A DNA stretch of 53,393 nucleotides from Caryophanales bacterium UBA5729. GTDB lineage: Bacteria > Bacillota_I > Bacilli_A > Izemoplasmatales > Hujiaoplasmataceae. Position numbers and translations under genes: made by a program. The stretch is taken from positions 1-53,393 of the forward strand of contig DIGF01000027.1 of NCBI GenBank assembly GCA_002419505.1, given 5' to 3'. Positions 43,466 through 50,280 of the stretch are shown here, in pieces. How positions within the stretch are numbered: position 1 is the first letter of the stretch; every line of letters begins with the position of its first letter. The notes beneath the pieces were generated by a model. The model saw only the letters and a program-made list of their open reading frames with translations. It ran no database searches and was not told where the DNA came from.

Positions 43466-44695
43466 ATGAAAAGATTTTTGTATAGTTCATTAATGTTCTT
43501 TATGATTCTTGTAATAATTGGTTGTAATTCTACCTCAACACAAAATGAGACCACTCAAATTTTCTTAGGAGGATATCATTCTTCAGTAATTACTCAAGAT
43601 GGAAAGGTATATACTTGGGGAAGAAATATGTATGGAGGTTTGGGAGATAGCACAAGGGTTTCAAAGTCAATCCCAATAGATATTACTTCAGAATTAAATT
43701 TAAAATCCAGTGAGACAATTATTCAAATGTCTTTAGGTATTTATCATTCGTCTGTAATAACTTCAAAAGGAAGATTATTAACTTGGGGCAATAATGGATA
43801 TGGACAAATAGGGGATAATACTACAATCAATAGATTGACCCCAGTAGATGTAACTTCACATTTCAACTTAAATGGTGACGAAAAAATTATTCAAGTCTCT
43901 TTTAATGGGGTTTCATCATCAGCAATTACCTCGGAAGGAAGAATCTTTACTTGGGGGAGTAATAGTTCTACACCAATAAATGTATTAACACCAATGGATA
44001 TTACGTCAGAGTTTAACCTAAATGCAGGAGAAACTATTATTCAAGCGTCTTTAGGAGGTTTGTTCTATTCATCAGCAATCACCTCAGAAGGAAGAATCTT
44101 CACTTGGGGGAATAATCAAAATGGACAATTAGGCGATGGTACAACAACAGAGAGATTAACGCCAGTAGATATTACATCAGAGCTTAACCTAAATGCAGAA
44201 GAAATGATTATTGAGACGTTTTTAGGTAGTTCTCATTCATTAGCAATCACCTTAGAGGGAAGAATCTTTACTTGGGGAAGTAATAGTTCTGGACAATTAG
44301 GCGATGGTGCAACAACAGATAGATTAACACCAGTAGATATTACATCAAAGTTTAACTTAAATGCAGGAGAAATGATTATTCAAGCGTCTTTGGGTGGTTA
44401 TCATTCATCAGCAATTACCTCGGAAGGAAGAATCTTTACCTGGGGGCATAATTTTGGCGGTAAATTAGGCGATGGTACAACAACAAATAGATTAACACCA
44501 GTAGATATTACATCAGAGTTTAACTTAAATGTAGAAGAAACGATAATTCAAGTGTCTTTAGGTGGTTACCATTCATCGGCAATCACCTCAGAAGGAAGAA
44601 TTTTCACCTGGGGAGAAAATGAATATGGGCAATTAGGTGATGGAACAACAACAAGTAATTCTACACCCGTAAATATTACATCAAAGTTTAACTAA
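43466..44695 (+). CDS. Lipoprotein with seven RCC1-type repeats
   Basis: 409 residues. The lipoprotein signal ends at VIIGC (about 16-20). The rest is seven repeats of about 56 residues of the RCC1/beta-propeller type: each has SSAITSEGRIFTWG, NGQLGDGTT, LTPVDITSxFNLN. Repeat 3 is shorter because it lacks the GQLGDGTTT part. The DNA repeats at about 168 bases are very alike in repeats 4-7, so they arose recently by duplication. Seven repeats equal one RCC1 propeller. It is the only gene between tRNA-Phe fragments D and E; a surface binding role is likely. Confidence 0.85.
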   Translation: MKRFLYSSLMFFMILVIIGCNSTSTQNETTQIFLGGYHSSVITQDGKVYTWGRNMYGGLGDSTRVSKSIPIDITSELNLKSSETIIQMSLGIYHSSVITSKGRLLTWGNNGYGQIGDNTTINRLTPVDVTSHFNLNGDEKIIQVSFNGVSSSAITSEGRIFTWGSNSSTPINVLTPMDITSEFNLNAGETIIQASLGGLFYSSAITSEGRIFTWGNNQNGQLGDGTTTERLTPVDITSELNLNAEEMIIETFLGSSHSLAITLEGRIFTWGSNSSGQLGDGATTDRLTPVDITSKFNLNAGEMIIQASLGGYHSSAITSEGRIFTWGHNFGGKLGDGTTTNRLTPVDITSEFNLNVEETIIQVSLGGYHSSAITSEGRIFTWGENEYGQLGDGTTTSNSTPVNITSKFN

Positions 44696-44952
44696 AAATA
44701 CAGAATAAACAATTACTTAAGAGTTTTTAGGGTTTTTTCATTCAATAATCAACAGGAATCATTTACTCATATAAACAAATCTAAACAAGGTGATGCCAAG
44801 GGGAAGAAAATTTAACTTTATATTCCTATAATGAGAAATAAAAAAATAAGGTGTCACTTTTCTTTCACATCTGCAAGTCAACTTGTACATCAATTACAAA
44901 TAAAAAAACTTATTAATGTAATATATTATTTGCTGTTTTAATTGCGATTTTA
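44696..44952. other. AT-rich spacer after the RCC1 gene
   Basis: No gene, clear terminator or RNA is visible in this 257-base stretch. With fragment E and the spacer to 45166 it forms a 471-base gap. Confidence 0.6.
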
Positions 44953-45036
44953 GACTGAAAATCATGTGTCGGCAGTTCAATTCTGGCCCGAACCACCACT
45001 AGAAAACGTAAATAAGCCATCTGATGATGGCTTTTT
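44953..45036 (+). repeat. tRNA-Phe 3' fragment E with terminator
   Basis: GACTGAAAATC (one C missing), then ATGTGTCGGCAGTTCAATTC to ACCACCA (44998), then the same CTAGAAAACGTAAATAAG plus terminator (45014-45021 with 45026-45033) as fragment D. The upstream arm ATGAAAC is absent. Confidence 0.9.
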
Positions 45037-45166
45037 TTGTTGCCTTTCCTCCTGAGAAAGATTTAGTTTGATAATCCATTTTGTTCAAAACACTAAAAAC
45101 ATTAAAAAAATATATTAAAATTCTCTAGAAAGAGGTTCATAATACAATTAACTGGAGGCAATCGAT

Positions 45167-45639
45167 ATGATAAAAACAATTGAAGATCTTAAAATTAAAT
45201 ATAAGAATTATAGCGATGTTAATGGGAAAATCAGAAGAGAAATCAAAGATGGAAAATGTATACCAATCATCAGAGGAGTGTATTAAACCGGAAAAATACT
45301 CAAGGATTTTATTTATCATCCTATATATATGGTCCTTCGTATTTGGCTTTCGATAATGCTTTATTTTATTATGAAATGATTCCTGAAAGAGTCGCCAATA
45401 ATACATTAGCAACTTATAACAAACAAAAAACAAAAAAATATTACTGTATATGAGACTTATATTTATAGAGATATACCTAAATCAGCTTACCCATTTGACA
45501 TTTTTGTGATTGAAGAAAATAATTATCTATATTATATAGCCTCAAAGCAAAAGGCTTTTGAGACAAAATATATTCTCCCAAAACCGTGAACAGTATTAAA
45601 CAATTGAAAGAAATGATTTTTGAAGATTTATGGATATAA
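45167..45639 (+). pseudogene. Decayed AbiEi-family antitoxin gene
   Basis: Reading across frames gives an AbiEi-like antitoxin (type IV toxin-antitoxin/abortive infection). Frame 1 has MIKTIEDLKIKYKNYSDVNG ... CIPIIRGVY, then TAA at 45284. A second frame continues NTQGFYLSSYIYGPSYLAFDN with MIPERV. A third gives TYIYRDIPKSAYPF and IASKQKAF. A fourth ends VNSIKQLKEM. One nonsense change and at least three frameshifts, mostly in A runs, are needed. The start has a good GGAGG site. No AbiEii toxin gene follows, so the system is dead. Errors in A runs of the assembly could explain part of it. Confidence 0.8.
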
Positions 45640-45658
45640 TCAGTCTTTATAATCATCT

Positions 45659-45692
45659 ACAAATTTACTTGATGTGTTTTTCGTGCTATAAT
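45659..45692 (+). promoter_or_regulatory. Terminator/promoter module, copy 3
   Basis: ACAAATTTACTTGATG; TTTACT (45664-45669), 17 bases, TGC-TATAAT (45687-45692), 50 bases before the acetyltransferase gene. Confidence 0.65.
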
Positions 45693-45741
45693 TTATTTGT
45701 ATTTTAAGTGAAAATAATATTTAAAATAGAAAGGATATATA

Positions 45742-46200
45742 ATGAATTATACATATAGATTAGCAGATAACAACGATTTAGAACTTTTCATTAATCTTGA
45801 TAAGTTAATGAGACTTGAAGACCCTAATATGTGTTCTGAATATGATGAAAATTTATATAGAGAAAATTGGTTTAGATACCCAATTGATTCATATGATTTT
45901 GGAGATATTATTTTATGTTTAAATGAAAATCAAATAATTGGTCGCGTTGATTTAATGTATGAACGAAGTTACATGAATTTTTCGCTAGTGGGTTATGTGG
46001 ATTGGATATATGTTTTACCGGCTTACAGAGGCAAAGGAGTTGGTAAAAGACTTCTCGCTGAAGCGGAGAAACACTTTAAACATAAAGGATGTTTTAAATA
46101 CTATTTGTTTGTTGCTGAGAATGAGCAAGCAAAGAAGTTTTATGATAAAACCGATTTGGTTATCGAAGTAATTAAAACAGCTCAAAAGAAAATCAACTAA
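45742..46200 (+). CDS. GNAT family N-acetyltransferase
   Basis: 152 residues with the GNAT fold. The acetyl-CoA loop is RGKGVGKRLL near residue 95-104 after the WIYVLPAYRG strand, and the last part has ENEQAKKFYDK near 128. Substrate unknown. It is the last gene before tRNA-Phe fragment F and has its own promoter module. Unlike its upstream neighbour it is intact. Confidence 0.85.
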   Translation: MNYTYRLADNNDLELFINLDKLMRLEDPNMCSEYDENLYRENWFRYPIDSYDFGDIILCLNENQIIGRVDLMYERSYMNFSLVGYVDWIYVLPAYRGKGVGKRLLAEAEKHFKHKGCFKYYLFVAENEQAKKFYDKTDLVIEVIKTAQKKIN

Positions 46201-46237
46201 TTTGATTAGTGCTTCTCGTTTTTAAGAACTCTCTATA

Positions 46238-46328
46238 GACTGGAAACAAACAAATTGACGGTTTAATTTCGCCCGAAACCGTTGCTAAGAAGTGTAAATA
46301 AGCCATTTGACAATGGCTTTTTTTTATA
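46238..46328 (+). repeat. tRNA-Phe 3' fragment F with terminator (decayed)
   Basis: GACTGGAAAC ... GGTTTAATTTCGCCCGAAACC aligns with the tRNA-Phe 3' half. It is followed by AGAAGTGTAAATAAGCC and a terminator AAGCCATT/AATGGCTT (46300-46307 with 46312-46319, T run), matching the tails of D and E with changes. Confidence 0.7.
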
Positions 46329-46367
46329 TAGATAATTATTAAGCATAAAAAAATAAAAAAATTATTG

Positions 46368-46396
46368 TTGACAAATAAGACAATTAAATATATACT
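46368..46396 (+). promoter_or_regulatory. Promoter of the PadR-permease operon
   Basis: TTGACA (46368-46373), 17 bases, TATACT (46391-46396). The direct repeat ATGCACAATGCAC overlaps the start point (46399-46411) and is a candidate PadR site. Confidence 0.75.
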
Positions 46397-46428
46397 ATAT
46401 GCACAATGCACATAGAGGAGAAAAAAGT

Positions 46429-46806
46429 ATGAGTAAAAGTATAAAATGTTTACCAAATAAAATACATAAAATGGATCGTTTTTTGGAGATTTGCTTGCTA
46501 ATTATCTTGTCAAAAGAATCAGGATATGGCTATATTTTGCTTGGGCATTTAGAAGAGTATGGTTTTTCACAAGAGGAATTAAATGTTGGATCTTTATATC
46601 GAGTTTTAAGAGGAATGGAAAAAAACGGACTAGTTTCTTCTGTATGGGAAACATCAAGCCAAGGACCTGACAAACGTGTTTATGAAATCACAGAAGTTGG
46701 GAAATCAGAATTATCTTGGTGGATGGAAGTATTAGCGGAACGTCGAGAAAAAATAAAATTTGTGCTTGAAAAGTACAATTATTTGAAAGAGAGTAAATTA
46801 TTATGA
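46429..46806 (+). CDS. PadR family transcriptional regulator of the permease operon
   Basis: 125 residues, PadR winged helix: residues 12-90 contain LLIILSKESGYGYIL, NVGSLYRVLRGMEKNGLV and the GPDKRVYEIT wing. The C-terminal helix is Glu/Lys-rich. The start at 46429 has AGAGGAG 8 bases upstream; an ATG at 46399 lies at the transcription start and is rejected. The stop overlaps the next gene by 4 bases, so it heads a four-gene operon and probably represses it. It differs from the HAAS-linked PadR type. Confidence 0.87.
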   Translation: MSKSIKCLPNKIHKMDRFLEICLLIILSKESGYGYILLGHLEEYGFSQEELNVGSLYRVLRGMEKNGLVSSVWETSSQGPDKRVYEITEVGKSELSWWMEVLAERREKIKFVLEKYNYLKESKLL

Positions 46807-47426
46807 TTCCAGTTATAATCATTTTGTTATTAACTATAAGTGCATATTTTATGGGGAACATAATTCGGAAAAAAGCAACCTATTTCTATATAGCTGTGTT
46901 TATTTTAGGAGTAGTAGCGTTTATTTTCCGAGAAAGTTCGATATTCTATTTTGTCAATCAAGGCTTCCTAGGGTTTGGTTTTTTCTATTTAGTAATGTTT
47001 GCTGGTGCATTAAGCAATAAATCTAAGTTGCGAAAAAAATTAGTCGGCGTAAGAAAAGAATTTTCTATTTTAGGGTTTTTAAGCATAACTCCTCACGCCA
47101 TTGGTAAGTTGGCTTTAATACTGAGCGGAGACATTGCTTTCGCTTGGTTTGGTATAGCTACATTCGTTCTCATGATTCCGTTATTTATTACATCATTCAC
47201 ATATATAAGAAAAAGAATGACTTATAAATCATGGAAAAAATTGCAGAGCATTGCGTATTTAGTATATTCACTAGTATTGATTCATTTAATTATAAACTAC
47301 ACGCAAAGAAGCGCCTTAATCTTATATATAGTGTTATTTGCAGTTTATTTTATTTTCAAATTTATATATGAGTTTAAAAAATACAAATCAAAGTTAAACA
47401 AGAAAAAAACTTTGCGGGAGGAATAA
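46803..47426 (+). CDS. Ferric-reductase-like (MsrQ/YedZ-type) membrane protein
   Basis: 207 residues with six membrane helices. It looks like the heme-binding ferric reductase transmembrane domain: RKEFSILGFLSITPHAIGK near 88-105 and MTYKSWKKLQSIAYLVYSLVLIHLI near 139-163. The His residues in PHAIG and VLIHLI are the likely heme ligands. It lacks a flavin or NAD domain, as MsrQ does. Operon partners are a PadR regulator and a two-part permease, not MsrP. The substrate and electron partner are unknown. Confidence 0.7.
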   Translation: MIPVIIILLLTISAYFMGNIIRKKATYFYIAVFILGVVAFIFRESSIFYFVNQGFLGFGFFYLVMFAGALSNKSKLRKKLVGVRKEFSILGFLSITPHAIGKLALILSGDIAFAWFGIATFVLMIPLFITSFTYIRKRMTYKSWKKLQSIAYLVYSLVLIHLIINYTQRSALILYIVLFAVYFIFKFIYEFKKYKSKLNKKKTLREE

Positions 47427-47427
47427 A

Positions 47428-47907
47428 ATGATTACAACTATCACGATGTACGGCATAGTAATTATTGGATTGATCTTTTCTTTAATTAAAGACAGACAAA
47501 AAACGCTAAAAGCATTTAAAGTTGCTTGGAAAGCATTTTTAAATTCACTACCAAGTTTAATTGGTATCTTAGGGCTTGTAGGATTAATTTTAGGTATATT
47601 ATCACCTGCGACAATTTCTAGATTAATTGGTTCAGAATCAGGGTTCTTATCAACGATTACAGCTTCAGTCATTGGAGCTTTGACATATATTCCATCTCTA
47701 ATAGCTTTTCCATTAGCTGGCTCTCTTCTTAGAGTCGGAGCTTCTGTTACAACAATTTCTGTGTTTATTACTACACTAGTAATGGTGGGATTTGTTACCT
47801 TGCCTCTTGAAATCAAGATTTTAGGTAAAAAGTTTGCGATTTTACGGAATGTATTTAGTTTTATAATCGCTTTTATAATTGCAATAATAATGGGGTTAAT
47901 ATTATGA
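47428..47907 (+). CDS. Permease half 1 (DUF318/ArsP-like)
   Basis: 159 residues, four or five membrane helices. The core YIPSLIAFPLAGSLLRVGAS region near 85-104 and PLEIKILGKKFAILRN near 124-139 correspond to the same places in the next gene, so the two are paralogous halves. In the YraQ/ArsP (DUF318) family the two halves are normally one protein of about 300 residues; here they are two genes. It starts 1 base after the previous stop and overlaps the next by 4 bases. Substrate unknown. Confidence 0.65.
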   Translation: MITTITMYGIVIIGLIFSLIKDRQKTLKAFKVAWKAFLNSLPSLIGILGLVGLILGILSPATISRLIGSESGFLSTITASVIGALTYIPSLIAFPLAGSLLRVGASVTTISVFITTLVMVGFVTLPLEIKILGKKFAILRNVFSFIIAFIIAIIMGLIL

Positions 47908-48488
47908 TTGAACAAAACAAAATGCCTGAAAACATGGTACAAAAACAAAAAAAGAACCAATTTAAAAGATGGCTTTTACCAATAATAATTGCGCTTTTAT
48001 TTGTCATTTTATTTATTTTTGACAAGGAGAAAGGAATTTCTTCAAGTGAAGTAACATGGAATTATTTTAAAGAAATGTTTATAATATTACCACCAGTATT
48101 TATTTTAATGGGATTAATTGAAGTTTGGTTACCTAAAGAGAAAATACAAAGTTGGTTAGGAAAAGGATCCGGTATTAAAGGTATACTAATATCTATAGGT
48201 TTAGGAACTTTACCAACTGGGCCACTTTATGTAGCGTTTCCGATGACAGCTACACTTCTAAAAAAAGGAGCGAGTGTAAAAAACATGATTCTGTTTTTAG
48301 GTACCTGGGCAGCGTTAAAAATTCCTCAATTGATAATTGAAATTGAATTTTTAGGAATTGAATTCGCGCTGCTAAGATTCGGATTAACTTTAGGCGGATT
48401 ATTAATCATAGGTTATTTGATTGATTTGCTGCTAAAAAAAGACAAAGAATCACAGAAAATAGAGCTTGAAAAATTGATTGTAAATTAA
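47904..48488 (+). CDS. Permease half 2 (DUF318/ArsP-like)
   Basis: 194 residues. A positively charged N-terminus (KQKKNQFKR) precedes about five membrane helices. GTLPTGPLYVAFPM near 110-123 and LLKKGAS near 127-133 parallel the first half. The two polypeptides probably assemble into one transporter. The gene ends in a strong terminator. Transport of a metalloid or small organic compound is suggested by family (ArsP exports organoarsenicals), but nothing here shows it. Confidence 0.65.
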   Translation: MIEQNKMPENMVQKQKKNQFKRWLLPIIIALLFVILFIFDKEKGISSSEVTWNYFKEMFIILPPVFILMGLIEVWLPKEKIQSWLGKGSGIKGILISIGLGTLPTGPLYVAFPMTATLLKKGASVKNMILFLGTWAALKIPQLIIEIEFLGIEFALLRFGLTLGGLLIIGYLIDLLLKKDKESQKIELEKLIVN

Positions 48489-48518
48489 TTTAATATTTCA
48501 GATGTACTATCTAAATAG

Positions 48519-48560
48519 AAAAAGATGCTAGTTCAAATTAACACTAGCATCTTTTTCTTT
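48519..48560. terminator. Bidirectional terminator permease / catalase
   Basis: 14-bp stem AAAAAGATGCTAGT/ACTAGCATCTTTTT (48519-48532 with 48543-48556), T run. Confidence 0.9.
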
Positions 48561-48621
48561 TTTATTTAGTTTCCGGTATAAAATGCAATAGTTACTTTTG
48601 CTATGTTATCTGGTTTTTTGA

Positions 48622-50091
48622 TTAATATCCTGCGTCAGAAAGCTCTATTTCTAGTGCTTTAGCAATTCCTTTTCCATATTCAGAATCTGCTAAATAACAA
48701 TTTTTAATATGTCGTATTTTTATTTCTTTAGGGATGTCACCCATATTTCTTTTAGTGTTGCAAAACAATCTTTCTTTTTCTTCTTTAGGCATTATGCGGA
48801 ACAATTTGCCAGCTTGAGTATAATAATCATCGTCATCTTCTCGATAATCATAATTGTAAGCATCGCCGTCAAGTTTCAAAGGCGGTTCTTTTAGATGTTT
48901 ACTATCTTGCCATTCTCCATCTGAGTTAGGCCAATAATGGGTTTGTGAGCCTCCATTTTCATCGACTCTCATTAAACCATCTCGATGATATGAATTAACT
49001 TCATTCTTAGCTTGATTTACCGGGATTAAATGGTGATTTACACCTAATCTGTATCTTTGAGCATCGCCATATGCAAACAAACGTGCTTGTAACATTCTAT
49101 CAGGAGAAAATCCAATTCCAGGAACAATACTAGCTGGATTAAAGGCAGCTTGTTCAACATCTCTAAAATAGTTTTCCGGATTTTTGTTTAATTCAAAATA
49201 ACCAACTTCAATAAGTGGAAACTCACTTTTATACCAAACTTTTGTAACATCAAAAGGATTATAGGGGTGATTTAAGGCTTGCTTCTCAGTCATTACTTGG
49301 ATATACATAGTCCATCTCGGATAATCTTTATTCTTGATGGAATTAAACAGATCATTTTGATTGCTTTCTCGGTCTTTACCGATTAATATTTCCGCTTCTT
49401 CATCAGTCAGATTTCGGATTCCTTGTTGGGTTTTTAAGTGAAATTTCACCCAAACTCTTTCGTTATTTTTGTTAATCATCGAGAAAGTATGGGAACCATA
49501 GCCGTTCATGTGACGATAAGATTTGGGAATACCTCTATCACTCATTGTTATTGTGACTTGGTGTAAGGCTTCTGGAAGTAGTGTCCAAAAATCCCAATTA
49601 TTCTTTGCGCTTCTAAGATTAGTTTCTGGGTCTCTTTTTATAGCTCTATTTAAATCGGGAAATCGAAGAGGATCACGGATAAAAAATACAGGAGTATTAT
49701 TACCAACTAAGTCCCAGTTGCCTTCTTCAGTATAAAATTTCATCGCAAATCCGCGAATATCTCTTTCGGCATCAGCGGCACCTCTTTCGCCAGCTACTGT
49801 TGAGAACCTCGCGAACATATTAGTTTTCTTACCAATTTTTGAAAAAATCTTTGCTTTTGTATATTTAGTAATATCATGTGTTACTGTAAATTCACCAAAT
49901 GCACCAGAACCTTTAGCGTGCATTCTTCTTTCGGGAATAACTTCACGATCAAAATGAGCAAGTTTTTCTAAGTACCAAACATCTTGCAAGAGCAGAGGAC
50001 CTCTTTTTCCAGCCGTCATAACGTTTTCATTATCATAGACTGGAGCACCAACGTTGTTTGTTAGTTTTTTGTTTTCTTTCTTTGACATCAT
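48622..50091 (-). CDS. katA: Monofunctional heme catalase
   Basis: Clade 3-like catalase (489 residues) that degrades hydrogen peroxide. The active-site His is in RRMHAKGSGAFG near residue 58, the catalytic Asn in DLVGNNTPVFF near 132, and the proximal heme Tyr in RLFAYGDAQRYRLG near 342. Length is right for the small-subunit clade. The start may be the ATG at 50091 or the one at 50088; AAAGGAG lies just upstream. It stands alone with a -10 at 50130-50135 (minus strand). No obvious PerR box is seen. Catalase is rare in wall-less relatives and requires heme. Confidence 0.96.
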   Translation of the reverse strand: MMSKKENKKLTNNVGAPVYDNENVMTAGKRGPLLLQDVWYLEKLAHFDREVIPERRMHAKGSGAFGEFTVTHDITKYTKAKIFSKIGKKTNMFARFSTVAGERGAADAERDIRGFAMKFYTEEGNWDLVGNNTPVFFIRDPLRFPDLNRAIKRDPETNLRSAKNNWDFWTLLPEALHQVTITMSDRGIPKSYRHMNGYGSHTFSMINKNNERVWVKFHLKTQQGIRNLTDEEAEILIGKDRESNQNDLFNSIKNKDYPRWTMYIQVMTEKQALNHPYNPFDVTKVWYKSEFPLIEVGYFELNKNPENYFRDVEQAAFNPASIVPGIGFSPDRMLQARLFAYGDAQRYRLGVNHHLIPVNQAKNEVNSYHRDGLMRVDENGGSQTHYWPNSDGEWQDSKHLKEPPLKLDGDAYNYDYREDDDDYYTQAGKLFRIMPKEEKERLFCNTKRNMGDIPKEIKIRHIKNCYLADSEYGKGIAKALEIELSDAGY

Positions 50092-50242
50092 CTTTCTCCT
50101 TTTCTTAAATCTATTTGCGTTACAGATCTATTATACTTTATGTTTAGGAGAAATCATACCTATGACCGATAAACCATCTAAAGGAAAGCTGTGTTGATCT
50201 AAAAAGAAGAGTTTTGCATTAATGATTAGAGTCACTCGATAA

Positions 50243-50280
50243 AAATAAAGCAAGCCCTTTTTCGGGGCTTGCTTTATTTC
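50243..50280 (-). terminator. Terminator of the second PadR-HAAS operon
   Basis: 15-bp stem AAATAAAGCAAGCCC (50243-50257) with its complement at 50265-50279; it overlaps the stop codon of the HAAS membrane protein gene. Confidence 0.85.

Noticed and set aside
45256..45453. Separate 65-residue gene
   Set aside because: It is the second frame of the decayed AbiEi gene, not an independent gene.
47394..47960. 188-residue minus-strand frame over the permease genes
   Set aside because: Antisense shadow of two coupled membrane protein genes, with no start signal.
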